The notes beneath the pieces are model-generated. The model worked only from the letters and a program-made list of their open reading frames with translations, was not told the origin of the DNA and did not search any database. A DNA stretch of 64,000 bases from Sphingomonas hengshuiensis (GTDB lineage Bacteria; Pseudomonadota; Alphaproteobacteria; Sphingomonadales; Sphingomonadaceae): NCBI RefSeq assembly GCF_000935025.1, contig NZ_CP010836.1:372001-436000 (forward strand), written 5' to 3'. Shown piece after piece: positions 26,201 to 34,995 of the stretch. Every line of letters begins with the position of its first letter. The first letter of the stretch is position 1. Both the position numbers and the translations under genes were made by a program.

Positions 26201-27196
26201 TCAGCGGGTTGCGCGGGCCGGTCCGCTGGAAATCAGTGGCGACGAAAAATCCTTCGACGCGACGGGGGTGTCGCGCGGCAACAGGAAGCGGACCTCGCGA
26301 TTGGGGAAATCGATATCGACGCGCCGGAAGCTGCGCAGCGCGTCCATGCCGAGCAGCAGCGCGGGGCGCCGGGTGAGCCCGAAGCGCTCGAAGGGGCGCA
26401 CTTCGGCAAAGGCGACCGGCAGCGAATCGAACACCACCCCGCCGATCCGGATGGCGGGAACCTGGACATAATCGGCGACCGCGGTCTCGCCCGTGACGCT
26501 GGTCAACTGGATCGGCACGCCCGCCCCGGCGGCCCGCCCGATCCGCTTGCGCAGCATCGCATTGCCCATCGTCACCTGCGATCCGGTGTCGAGCACGACC
26601 TGGACCCGCGTCTGGCCGTAATAGGCGTCGGTGACGATCAACTGGCCGAACACGCTCTTCGCGGTCACGACGATTTCGTCGCGGTCGCGGTGCGTTGCGC
26701 GGACGCGCCGCTGGCTGGGGCGCACCGCCATCGTGCCATGTTCGAAATCGATGCTGACCTGGTGGTTGCGCAGCGTGTCGATCCCGAGCAGCCCGGCCGC
26801 GCCGAGATTGCGCGCGTCGAGCGACGGTGCGATCACCGTGTGGAGCTGTCCGATCGACTGGATCGAAAGATCGGGGACGATCACCGTGTCGACGCGCGAC
26901 GTGCCGGTCATCGAGGTCAGCGACACCGATCCCCCCGGCGCCAGCCCCAGCACGCTGGCGAGCTGGCGCGAGACCACGGTGCGTTCGGCGCCGGTATCGA
27001 TGATGAAGGGATAGGGGCCGCGCAGCCCCACCGCGACAGGCACGGTCAGCCGTGTATCGATTGCGCCGAGCGTCAGCAGCGTCGCATCGACCGGCGGATC
27101 GGCGACAATCGGGTCGGGACCCTGCGGCCCCTGCACATCGCCGTTCGCGCCGAGCGACGCGAGCAGCAGCATCAGCGGGCGAAAGACTCCAAGCAT
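26201..27196 (-). CDS. Retropepsin-like aspartyl protease family protein, exported
   Basis: A 331-residue protein with a short hydrophobic leader (MLGVFRPLMLLLASLGANG) and two retropepsin-like lobes, each with a DTG: FIIDTGAERTVV (Asp 67) and VVLDTGSQVTMG (Asp 203). The repeated LLGID/LLGMD segments after each lobe support an internal duplication. Most bacterial family members have one such lobe and act as dimers, so this protein may form its own active pair. ATG 27196. The substrate is unknown. Confidence 0.8.
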   Translation of the reverse strand: MLGVFRPLMLLLASLGANGDVQGPQGPDPIVADPPVDATLLTLGAIDTRLTVPVAVGLRGPYPFIIDTGAERTVVSRQLASVLGLAPGGSVSLTSMTGTSRVDTVIVPDLSIQSIGQLHTVIAPSLDARNLGAAGLLGIDTLRNHQVSIDFEHGTMAVRPSQRRVRATHRDRDEIVVTAKSVFGQLIVTDAYYGQTRVQVVLDTGSQVTMGNAMLRKRIGRAAGAGVPIQLTSVTGETAVADYVQVPAIRIGGVVFDSLPVAFAEVRPFERFGLTRRPALLLGMDALRSFRRVDIDFPNREVRFLLPRDTPVASKDFSSPLISSGPARATR

Positions 27197-27252
27197 AGCC
27201 GCAAGTCTATACCCGCACTTATTGCGCAGCAATCGTGCAAAAATACCTAGGT

Positions 27253-29667
27253 TCAGTCGACGCGCATCGCCTCTGCGGCAATCGTCTCGGCCTCCATCAG
27301 CAACGCGTCTTCGGCGCTGCTTTGCGCAACCGTTTCGCGACCGATCATGATCAGCACGGGTACTGCCAGCGGACTTACCCGCTGCAAGTCGACATGCAGC
27401 ATCGTCTCGGCGGCGGTGTCGAGCAGATGCGCGAGCCGCCCGACATCGGTCATCCGCGCGCGCGCATCCTGCCACGCCGCGCGCATCAACAGATGGTCGG
27501 GCTCATATTTGCGCAGCACGTCATAGATGAGGTCGGTCGAGAAAGTGACCTGGCGTCCGCTCTTCTTCTTGCCGGGGTGCTGGCGCTCGACGAGCCCGCC
27601 GATGATCGCCACTTCGCGAAACGCGCGCTTGAGCAGCGCCGATCCCTGCACCCAGTCGACGAACTCATGTTCGAGGATATCGGGGGAGAAGAGCGCGGCA
27701 GGGTCCTCGATCTTCTCAAGGCCATAGACTGCGAGCGCATAGTCGTTGGCGACGAAGCCCAGCGGCTTGAGCCCCAGTGCCTCCATCCGGCGGGTGATCA
27801 GCATGCCCAGCGACTGGTGCGCGTTCCACCCCTCGAAGCTGTACGCGACCATATGGTGCCGCCCCTCATGCGGGAAGGTCTCGACCAGCAACTGCCCCGG
27901 CGCGGGGAGCGCCGAGCGTGCTTCCTGCACCTCCAGCCATTCGCGGACATCGTCGGGGAAGCGCCGCCACTGGCTGCGGTCGTGGAGGAAGGTACGGACG
28001 CGCTGTGCCAGCGTCGCGGTGATCGCCAGCCGCGCGCCCATATAGGACACGAACCGTGCCTGTTTGGCGGTCGCGCGGACGATCAGGTCGGTCTGCTCGA
28101 CGCGCTCGACCTCGAGCGCCAGCCCCGCGAAGAAAAAAGTGTCGCCCGGCGACAACGAATTGCCGAAACCTTCCTCGATCTTGCCCAGCCGTCGCCCGTT
28201 GCGAAAGCGCACCTCGAGCATCGGCGCCTCGACGATGATCCCTGCGTTGAGCCGATGCTGCGCGACGAAGGCGGGCAATGTCACGCGCCACAGCCCGTCA
28301 CCGCCGCGCGTCAGCCGCTTGAACTTGTCATAGGCGCGAAGCGCGTAGCCGCCGTCCTGGATGAACTGGAGCACGCTTTCGAAGGTCTCGGCGGGCAGCG
28401 CCGAATAGGGCAATGCTGCACGGATTTCGTGCAGCATATCGCCGCCGTCGAACGGCTCCGCGCAGGCGCAGGCCATCAGATGCTGCGCCAGCACGTCGAG
28501 CGTGCCGGGGCGAAAGACGTCGGGGTCGAGCTCGCCGGCCTCGACCGCGTCGAGCGCGGCGCGCGCCTCCAGATATTCGAAACGGTTGCCGGGGACGAGC
28601 ACCGCCTCGCTCGACTCGTCCAGCCGATGATTGGCGCGCCCGATCCGCTGGAGCAGTCGCGACGACCCCTTGGGCGCCCCCATCTGGATCACGCAATCGA
28701 CATCGCCCCAATCGACCCCCAGGTCGAGGCTGGCGGTGGCGACCAGTGCGCGCAGCCTGCCGTCGGCCATCGCCTGCTCGGCGCGCTGCCGCGCCTCGAG
28801 GCTCAGGCTGCCGTGATGCACGCCGATCGGCAGCTTCAACTCGTTGACCTTCCACAATTGCTGGAAGATCAGCTCGGCCAGCCCCCGCGTGTTGCAGAAA
28901 ATGATCGTCGTCTTGTGCGTCTCGATCTCCGCCATCACCTGCGGGATCGCATAGGTGCCCGAATGCCCGGCCCAGGGGACGCGCCCCTCGGGCAGCAGGA
29001 TCGCAATGTCGGGCTTCGCGCCGGGCTCGCCCTGCACCAGCGTCACCTGATCGATATCGCCATAGGGCGCGAGCCAGGCACGATAGCCATCGGGGTCCGC
29101 GACCGTCGCCGACAGCGCGACGCGGCGCAGCCCGGGCGACAGGCGCTGGAGCCGGGCGAGCGCGAGCGCGAGCAGGTCGCCGCGCTTGCCGGTGGCGAAG
29201 GCATGGACTTCGTCGATTACCACGGTCTTCAGCCCGGCGAGCATCGTCAGGCTGTCGGGATAGGACAGCAACAGGCTGAGCGATTCGGGGGTGGTGAGCA
29301 GGATCTGCGGCGGGCGCGCCCGCTGGCGGACCTTGCGCTCGTGCGGGGTGTCGCCGGTGCGCGTCTCGACGCGGATGTCGAGCCCCATTTCATCGATCGG
29401 GGCGAGCAGGTTGCGCTGCACATCGACCGCCAGCGCCTTGAGCGGCGAGATATATAGCGTGTGGAGCCCCTCGGCAGGCGCCTCGACCAGTTCGGTCAGC
29501 GTCGGCAGGAAGCCGGCCAGCGTCTTGCCCGCGCCGGTGGGGGCGACCAGCAGCGCATGGCGCCCTGCGCGCGCGGCGGCAAGCATCTCCAGCTGGTGCC
29601 GCCGCGGCGCCCATCCGCGCGTGGCGAACCAGTCGGTCAAGGGTAAGGGAAGAGTCGCGGACGTCAC
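27253..29667 (-). CDS. Ligase-associated DNA damage response DEXH-box helicase (Lhr-like)
   Basis: An 804-residue superfamily-2 helicase of the set found with an ATP-dependent ligase and an exonuclease. Motif I APTGAGKT is at about residues 42-49, Ia YISPLKALAVD, TPESLSLLL, motif II VIDEVHAF, motif III ALSATVAD, and motif VI QRIGRANHR. The Lhr-type C-terminal region follows. The start is GTG 29667. The exonuclease partner is divergent from 29985 and the ligase is 9 kb away (38651-40234), so the usual cluster is split here. Confidence 0.93.
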   Translation of the reverse strand: MTSATLPLPLTDWFATRGWAPRRHQLEMLAAARAGRHALLVAPTGAGKTLAGFLPTLTELVEAPAEGLHTLYISPLKALAVDVQRNLLAPIDEMGLDIRVETRTGDTPHERKVRQRARPPQILLTTPESLSLLLSYPDSLTMLAGLKTVVIDEVHAFATGKRGDLLALALARLQRLSPGLRRVALSATVADPDGYRAWLAPYGDIDQVTLVQGEPGAKPDIAILLPEGRVPWAGHSGTYAIPQVMAEIETHKTTIIFCNTRGLAELIFQQLWKVNELKLPIGVHHGSLSLEARQRAEQAMADGRLRALVATASLDLGVDWGDVDCVIQMGAPKGSSRLLQRIGRANHRLDESSEAVLVPGNRFEYLEARAALDAVEAGELDPDVFRPGTLDVLAQHLMACACAEPFDGGDMLHEIRAALPYSALPAETFESVLQFIQDGGYALRAYDKFKRLTRGGDGLWRVTLPAFVAQHRLNAGIIVEAPMLEVRFRNGRRLGKIEEGFGNSLSPGDTFFFAGLALEVERVEQTDLIVRATAKQARFVSYMGARLAITATLAQRVRTFLHDRSQWRRFPDDVREWLEVQEARSALPAPGQLLVETFPHEGRHHMVAYSFEGWNAHQSLGMLITRRMEALGLKPLGFVANDYALAVYGLEKIEDPAALFSPDILEHEFVDWVQGSALLKRAFREVAIIGGLVERQHPGKKKSGRQVTFSTDLIYDVLRKYEPDHLLMRAAWQDARARMTDVGRLAHLLDTAAETMLHVDLQRVSPLAVPVLIMIGRETVAQSSAEDALLMEAETIAAEAMRVD

Positions 29668-29694
29668 GCCCCTATCTAGCGACCTCCGCCGTGG

Positions 29695-29886
29695 TTACGA
29701 GGGCCGGCCGTTCTCGTTGCCCTTGTCGTCGCGCTCCTGCTGGTCGTATCGCTCGCGCGTCGCCGCCTCGGTCCGCGCAATGTCGCGCTTCGATCCGCGG
29801 TTGTGCAGCATCGCCCAGGCAATCGCGATCGCCAGCAGGATCGGCCCGACCACCACGATCAGTCCCTGCATGCTTGAAAGATCCAT
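29695..29886 (-). CDS. Small single-pass membrane protein, function unknown
   Basis: 63 residues: MDLSSMQGLIVVVGPILLAI begins one membrane helix (to about residue 27), followed by a charged cytoplasmic tail rich in Arg, Asp and Glu (ATRERYDQQERDDKGNENG). ATG 29886. It lies between the helicase and exonuclease genes of the repair set, codirectional with the helicase. The good composition contrast between helix and tail supports a real gene; no function is known. Confidence 0.65.
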   Translation of the reverse strand: MDLSSMQGLIVVVGPILLAIAIAWAMLHNRGSKRDIARTEAATRERYDQQERDDKGNENGRPS

Positions 29887-29984
29887 GGTCCACCTCTTCG
29901 CTGTTCGTATCGCGTAACCAACGAAGCCGGAACGGTTTTCGATCCCCAGTGGAACCATGTGCCCGCGCCACCCATATTGCGGCG

Positions 29985-30980
29985 ATGCGATTGGGAGACT
30001 GGATCGAGCCGCGCCCCACGGGCATTTACATCCCGTCGGCGGATGCATGGGTCGATCCCAGCGCACCGGTGGCGCGGGCGCTCGTCACGCATGGCCATGC
30101 CGATCACGCGCGCGGCGGGCATGGCGAAGTCTGGGCAACGCCCGAGACGCTGGCGATCATGGAGTGCCGCTATGGCGCGCAGGCCGGGCATGCGGTCGCC
30201 TATGGCGAGACGCTGCGGATGGGCGAGGTGGATATCGGCTTCGTCCCCGCCGGCCATGTGCTGGGCTCGGCGCAGATCGTGCTCGACCATCGCGGCGAGC
30301 GGATCGTGGTGTCGGGTGATTACAAGCGCCGCGAGGACCCGACCTGTGCGCGGTTTCAGCCGGTGCCGTGCGACGTGTTCGTCACCGAGGCGACGTTCGG
30401 GCTCCCCGTGTTCCGCCATCCCGAGACGCAGGACGAACTCGACAAGCTGCTGGTCCGGCTTCGCGCCGATCCGACGCGGTGCGTGCTCGTCGGCGCCTAT
30501 GCGCTGGGCAAGGCGCAGCGCGTGATCCGCGAATTGCGCGTGATGGGGTTCGACGATCCGATCTATCTCCACGGCGCGCTCCAGCGGCTGTGCGACCTCT
30601 ATGTCGAGCATGGCGTTGATTTGGGCGAGCTGCGCCCTGTTGCGGGCGCGGCGAAGGCCGAGCTGCAGGGGCGGGTGATCCTGTGCCCGCCGGGCGCGCT
30701 CAACGATCGCTGGTCGCGGCGGCTGCCCGATCCGGTGACCGCAATGGCCAGCGGCTGGATGCGCGTCCGCCAGCGCGCCCGGCAGCGCAATGTCGAACTG
30801 CCGCTGATCCTGTCCGACCACGCCGATTGGGACGAACTGACGTCCACGATCCGCGAAATCGCGCCGAAGGAAGTATGGGTGACGCATGGCCGCGAGGACG
30901 CGCTGGTCCATTGGTGCGGCCTCCACCAGATCAAGGCACGCGCGCTGGAGCTGTCGGGGTTCGAGGACGAGGATGATTGA
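29985..30980 (+). CDS. Ligase-associated DNA damage response exonuclease
   Basis: A 331-residue metallo-beta-lactamase-fold nuclease (beta-CASP type, SNM1/Artemis-like). Metal-binding THGHADHARGGH is near residue 35, then GHVLGSAQIVLDH, VVSGDYKRREDP, and the C-terminal LSDHADWDEL and VTHGREDA. It is the expected partner of the Lhr-like helicase and the ATP-dependent ligase in this window. Together they form a proposed DNA end-repair pathway. ATG 29985 matches the family N-terminus (RLGDWIEPRPTGIYIP). Confidence 0.93.
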   Translation: MRLGDWIEPRPTGIYIPSADAWVDPSAPVARALVTHGHADHARGGHGEVWATPETLAIMECRYGAQAGHAVAYGETLRMGEVDIGFVPAGHVLGSAQIVLDHRGERIVVSGDYKRREDPTCARFQPVPCDVFVTEATFGLPVFRHPETQDELDKLLVRLRADPTRCVLVGAYALGKAQRVIRELRVMGFDDPIYLHGALQRLCDLYVEHGVDLGELRPVAGAAKAELQGRVILCPPGALNDRWSRRLPDPVTAMASGWMRVRQRARQRNVELPLILSDHADWDELTSTIREIAPKEVWVTHGREDALVHWCGLHQIKARALELSGFEDEDD

Positions 30981-31100
30981 GGGAATAGATGCTCGCGCCC
31001 TAGGAATGGCGTTGGCCTAAAAAATAGGAATAGAGTCAAGGTAGTTGTTAGATGCGCTCGGGCAGAAAATCGGATGAAAATCGGTCGCGCTTTTCTATAC

Positions 31101-31192
31101 CGTCATGCTGAACTTGTTTCAGCATCCATTGTGCAACAGGCTACCGCATTGCCCGTGGAGGGTTGGACCCTGAAACAAGTTCAGGGTGACGG
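31101..31192. repeat. Dispersed palindromic repeat copy
   Basis: CGTCATGCTGAACTTGTTTC at the left and its near-complement TGAAACAAGTTCAGGGTGAC at the right, with about 35 bases between. Same family as 16971-17124, 18189-18277 and the IS-split copy at 54233-55455. It lies between convergent genes (exonuclease and rpoN). Confidence 0.85.
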
Positions 31193-31221
31193 AAGTATAA
31201 GGCGCGCGAACGCCCGCCGCC

Positions 31222-32739
31222 TCAGCCCGTCCCCTCCAGCGCCTTTTGCCGCCGCCGCTGGACCGAGCTGCCGATCCCCAGCGCCTCGCGATATTTCGCC
31301 ACCGTCCGCCGCGCGATGTCAAAGCCCTTGGCGTTGAGCAGTTCGACCAAAGTGTCGTCGGACAGGATCTTCTTCGGGTCCTCGGCGGCGATCAGCGCGC
31401 GGATCGCGCTCTTCACCGCCTCCGCCGACACCGCGTCGCCGCCGTCCGACGACTGGATCGCGCTCGTGAAGAAATATTTGAGCTCATACAGCCCGCGCGC
31501 GCAGCTCAGATATTTGTTGCTCGTCACGCGGCTCACGGTCGATTCGTGCATCTCGATCGCGTCGGCGATCTGGCGCAGCGTCATCGGCTTCAGATGCGCG
31601 ACCCCCTTCAGGAAGAACGCTTCCTGCTGCTTCACGATCTCGCTCGCGACCTTGATGATCGTGCGCTGGCGCTGGTCGAGTGCCTTGACCAGCCAGTTCG
31701 CGCTGGCGAGCATGTCGGACAGCCATGCCTTGCTGGTCTTGTCCTGCGGCCCCGACGAGACTTCGGCATAATAGGCCCGGTTGACGAGCAGCCGGGGCAG
31801 GGTGGCGGCGTTGATTTCGACGGCCCAGCCATTGCCGCGCCGCGCGACGAAGATGTCGGGCACCACCGTCATCGTCGGCTCGCCGCCATAGCGGCATCCG
31901 GGTTTCGGGTCATAATTGCGCAGCTCGCGGATCATGTCCGCCAGGTCCTCGTCATCGACGTCGCACAGCCGCTTCAGCCGCGCCATGTCGCCGCGCGCGA
32001 CCAGATCGAGATTGTCGAGCAGCCGCGCCATGCACGGATCGTAGCGATCGGCTTCCTTCGCCTGGAGCGCGAGGCATTCGGACAGGCTGCGCGCGCCGAC
32101 GCCGGTGGGGTCGAAGGTCTGGACCACCCCTAGCACCGCCTCCACTCGCGCCAGCGGCACGCCCAGCCGGTTGGCGATATCGAGCAGCGGCGCGGTGAGA
32201 TAGCCGCACTCGTCGATCTGGTCGATCAGGTGCGCGGCGATGAACAGGTCGGGGCCTGCGACGCTCGCCCCCGCCTGCGCGAGCAGATGGTCGGCGAGGC
32301 TCAGCGCGGCGCTGCCGAAATTGTCGAAGTCGGGCCCGTCCTCTGATCCGCCGCTGCCCGTCCCGCTCAGCCCCAGGCTGCCGTCGAGCCCGCCGATGCT
32401 GTCCGATGCGCTGTCGTGGTGGAAGCTCTCGGCGGCGAAATCGACGTCGAGCGACGCCTCGCCCGATGCCTCGGCACCGCCCGCGATCAATTCTCCGGCA
32501 TCGGCGGGCCCGTCGCGCGGGGCGGCAAAGTCGGGCTCGGCGGGCTCACTCGGCGGCTCGGGCGCATCCTCGGCGGTGCCGCTCTGCGCGTCGAGCAGCG
32601 GGTTCTTCTCGATCTCCTCCGCGATGAAGGTCTCGATCTCGAGATTGGAGAGCGCCAGCAGCTTGATCGCCTGCTGGAGCTGCGGCGTCATGACCAGCGA
32701 TTGCGACTGCCGCAGGTCGAGGCGAGGCGCGAGGCTCAT
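31222..32739 (-). CDS. rpoN: RNA polymerase sigma-54 factor
   Basis: Alternative sigma factor for enhancer-dependent promoters, 505 residues. The N-terminal activator-interacting region is Gln-rich and typical (LDLRQSQSLVMTPQLQQAIK). An acidic linker follows (residues about 55-140, Asp/Glu/Ser-rich), then the core-binding domain and the C-terminal RpoN box ARRTVAKYRE. ATG 32739 matches the family start MSLAPRLDLRQSQSL. lptB lies upstream in the same direction, separated by a long perfect hairpin. Confidence 0.96.
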   Translation of the reverse strand: MSLAPRLDLRQSQSLVMTPQLQQAIKLLALSNLEIETFIAEEIEKNPLLDAQSGTAEDAPEPPSEPAEPDFAAPRDGPADAGELIAGGAEASGEASLDVDFAAESFHHDSASDSIGGLDGSLGLSGTGSGGSEDGPDFDNFGSAALSLADHLLAQAGASVAGPDLFIAAHLIDQIDECGYLTAPLLDIANRLGVPLARVEAVLGVVQTFDPTGVGARSLSECLALQAKEADRYDPCMARLLDNLDLVARGDMARLKRLCDVDDEDLADMIRELRNYDPKPGCRYGGEPTMTVVPDIFVARRGNGWAVEINAATLPRLLVNRAYYAEVSSGPQDKTSKAWLSDMLASANWLVKALDQRQRTIIKVASEIVKQQEAFFLKGVAHLKPMTLRQIADAIEMHESTVSRVTSNKYLSCARGLYELKYFFTSAIQSSDGGDAVSAEAVKSAIRALIAAEDPKKILSDDTLVELLNAKGFDIARRTVAKYREALGIGSSVQRRRQKALEGTG

Positions 32740-32752
32740 ATTATTCTGTGGC

Positions 32753-32830
32753 GGCGCCGGCCCGCTCCCCCGCCCGGCCACCCGCAAGATACTGCCGTTG
32801 GGTGGCCGGGCGGGGGAGCGGGCCGGCGCC
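32753..32830. repeat. 31-base perfect inverted repeat between lptB and rpoN
   Basis: The arms at 32753-32783 (from GGCGCCGGCCCGCTCCCCCG) and 32800-32830 are perfect complements over 31 bases, with a 16-base loop. The RNA hairpin would be extremely stable and lies 13-91 bases before the rpoN ATG in the lptB-rpoN transcript. There is no T-run, so a simple terminator is unlikely. It could limit read-through or protect the upstream lpt mRNA. Confidence 0.9.
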
Positions 32831-32847
32831 GAAACCGGAAACTATCC

Positions 32848-33624
32848 TCACAGCGCGAAGCTCTCGCCCAGATACAGCCGGCGGACATTCTCGTCGCGGA
32901 CGAGGTCGTCGGGCGAGCCGGCGAACAGCACGCGCCCGTCATAGATGATGTAGCCGCGGTTCACGATGTCGAGCGTCTCGCGGACATTATGGTCGGTGAT
33001 CAGCACGCCGATTCCGCGATTCTTCAACTCGCCGATCAGGTCGCGAATGTCGGCGATTGAGATCGGGTCGATCCCCGCGAACGGCTCGTCGAGCAGCATG
33101 ATCGTCGGGTCCGCGGCCAGCGCGCGCGCAATCTCCGCGCGGCGGCGCTCGCCGCCCGACAGCGCCATGGCCGGGGCCGCGCGCAGCCGGGTCAGCCCGA
33201 ATTCGTCGAGCAGCTTGTCGAGTCGGTGCTGGCGCGCATCCTTGTCGGGCTCGCTGAGTTCCAGCACCGCGAGGATATTCTTCTCGACGCTCAGCCCGCG
33301 AAAGATCGAGGTTTCCTGCGGCAGATAGCCCAGCCCCAGGATCGCGCGGCGGTACATGGGCAGCTTGGTGATATCCTCGCCGTCCAGCATGATCCGGCCC
33401 GAATCGGGCTTTACGAGGCCCATCACCGAATAGAAGCACGTCGTCTTGCCCGCGCCGTTGGGGCCGAGCAGCCCGATCACTTCGCCGCGACCGACCGACA
33501 CCGACACATCGGTGAGCACCACGCGCTTGTCATAGGATTTGGCGATCGAAACGACCGCCAGCCCCTTGTCGGGCAAGGGGGCCGGATCGGCTATCGGGGT
33601 TTCGAGCGTGGCGACGTCGTTCAT
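32848..33624 (-). CDS. lptB: Lipopolysaccharide export ABC transporter ATPase
   Basis: Cytoplasmic ATPase of the LptB2FGC complex that extracts lipopolysaccharide from the inner membrane; 258 residues. Walker A GPNGAGKT, Q-loop LGYLPQETSIFR, signature ALSGGERRRAEIARAL, Walker B IMLLDEPFAGID and the switch His in LITDHNVRET. The first 20 residues are an Ala/Pro-rich extension. It sits in the conserved order lptC-lptA-lptB-rpoN. Confidence 0.96.
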   Translation of the reverse strand: MNDVATLETPIADPAPLPDKGLAVVSIAKSYDKRVVLTDVSVSVGRGEVIGLLGPNGAGKTTCFYSVMGLVKPDSGRIMLDGEDITKLPMYRRAILGLGYLPQETSIFRGLSVEKNILAVLELSEPDKDARQHRLDKLLDEFGLTRLRAAPAMALSGGERRRAEIARALAADPTIMLLDEPFAGIDPISIADIRDLIGELKNRGIGVLITDHNVRETLDIVNRGYIIYDGRVLFAGSPDDLVRDENVRRLYLGESFAL

Positions 33625-33764
33625 TTCAGCGCCCCTGATGGACTGGCGACTGGTACCGCGCCCTTACGGATACCGGGTTTGGCAGGATTCCTGCATGAAT
33701 TAGATTTCGCAGTAAGTCTACCGCCCAGGGAAGCGTTGTGCGGCATGCGGTTGCTTGCGACCGA

Positions 33765-34304
33765 TTACTGCCCCTGGCGCTTGGGCACCGAGAATCGCCC
33801 GGTGACGCGCCCGCCCTGGCTCTGCGTGCCCGGTGCGCCGCCGCCGGTTCCCGATCCGTCGATCGTCGCGCGCCCCGAATCGAGGTCGATCGACAGCCGC
33901 CCGCCCGAGACATTGCCCGAGGGCTGGCGCAGCGTGACGCCGCCGACCATCGTGATCACGCGGCGGTTTAGGTCATAGACGGCATATTGCGAACTGGCGG
34001 TCTGGTCCGGGCGCGACACCGTGACCCCCCCGGCGGCGTCGAGCCGCGAGACCTGGGGCGAACCCTCGGTCACCTGGCCGGTATAGCTCACCGTCATCCG
34101 CGCCGCGGTCAGGATCATCTCGGCCTGGGTGATTCGCACATTGCCGGTCAGCAGCACGCGATTGTTGCGATCCTGAAGCTCGATATGGTCCGACGCGAAG
34201 TCGATCGGCGCCGACGAATCGTGGCGAGTCTGCGCGAATGCCGGCACCGACGCAGCGAGCGTCAGCGGGAGCGCAAGGGCGAGGGGGGCGAGGCCGCGAG
34301 TCAT
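33765..34304 (-). CDS. lptA: Lipopolysaccharide transport periplasmic protein
   Basis: A 179-residue OstA-fold protein forming the periplasmic bridge for lipopolysaccharide. The signal peptide ends in VPAFAQ, followed by repeating beta strands (IDFASDHIELQDRNNRVLLT, GNVRITQAEMILTAARM). The C-terminus is a Gly-rich tail. Its ATG overlaps the lptC stop by one base, so translation is coupled. Confidence 0.92.
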   Translation of the reverse strand: MTRGLAPLALALPLTLAASVPAFAQTRHDSSAPIDFASDHIELQDRNNRVLLTGNVRITQAEMILTAARMTVSYTGQVTEGSPQVSRLDAAGGVTVSRPDQTASSQYAVYDLNRRVITMVGGVTLRQPSGNVSGGRLSIDLDSGRATIDGSGTGGGAPGTQSQGGRVTGRFSVPKRQGQ

Positions 34305-34948
34305 CAGCGCCTATTTGCGCGCTTGGGGATTATCCGCAAGCGCGCATTACCATCTAGTGAGATGGTCCGCGCTTCCAGGTCGGCAGTCAGCTTGTCCGCG
34401 CTGAACACGCCTGTCGGGGTATCGCCCGTCACTGCGCCCCCGCTGGCGAGCTTTCGCGTCTTGAGGTCGACCGTCGCGTCGTTGGTGTTGAGTGTATAGC
34501 CATCCGCCGTCTTGAAACGGAGTGGGCCGTCGACCGACACCTGCTCGCTGTTCAGGTCGTAATGGCCGCGATCGGCGGTCAGCGAGGCGGGCCCCTCGGG
34601 CAGGCGGATTTCGGCGGTCAGTTCGTTGAGCTGGACGATCGGCTCGGCTGAGCTGCGCTGCACGGCCGAACCGGCATGGAGGTTGAACTGCTGGCCCTTG
34701 GCATCGGTGCCGCGATATTCGGCGGTCTCGAGCCGCAGCCGCTCCTTGGCGATCTCGACCTTGTTCTTGTCGAGCACGAAGCTGACATCGCCGCCCATCA
34801 TCAGCGGGGCGATCACCAGGAACGCTGCGAGGACGCCGATGCCGAGCGGCAGCGCGATCAGCGCCAGCCGCACCAGCCGATCGTGGCTGCTGCCGGGATG
34901 CGCCCATCCGCGCTTCTGCGACCGGAGCCGGGCTGCGACTTCAGACAT
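34304..34948 (-). CDS. lptC: Lipopolysaccharide export protein LptC
   Basis: A 214-residue bitopic inner-membrane protein that links LptFG to LptA. The basic N-terminus is followed by one membrane helix (LIALPLGIGVLAAFLVIAPL) and a periplasmic beta-jellyroll (DKNKVEIAKERLRLETAEYR and ADRGHYDLNSEQVSVDGPLR). ATG 34948. It lies between the RNase D-like gene and lptA, as in many alphaproteobacteria. Confidence 0.9.
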   Translation of the reverse strand: MSEVAARLRSQKRGWAHPGSSHDRLVRLALIALPLGIGVLAAFLVIAPLMMGGDVSFVLDKNKVEIAKERLRLETAEYRGTDAKGQQFNLHAGSAVQRSSAEPIVQLNELTAEIRLPEGPASLTADRGHYDLNSEQVSVDGPLRFKTADGYTLNTNDATVDLKTRKLASGGAVTGDTPTGVFSADKLTADLEARTISLDGNARLRIIPKRANRR

Positions 34949-34995
34949 GGAGCGCCCCTTCGCGGCGTTCGAGGCGGGGGGCGCTGCGCATCGCG

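Noticed and set aside
24660..26471. A 603-codon plus-strand open frame opposite the mannitol dehydrogenase
   Set aside because: Antisense shadow with the same His/Arg/Asp bias; the minus-strand gene has the recognised signature.
27235..29457. A 740-codon plus-strand open frame opposite the helicase
   Set aside because: It is an antisense shadow typical of GC-rich coding DNA, His/Arg/Asp-rich without any family motif. The helicase on the minus strand has all its motifs.
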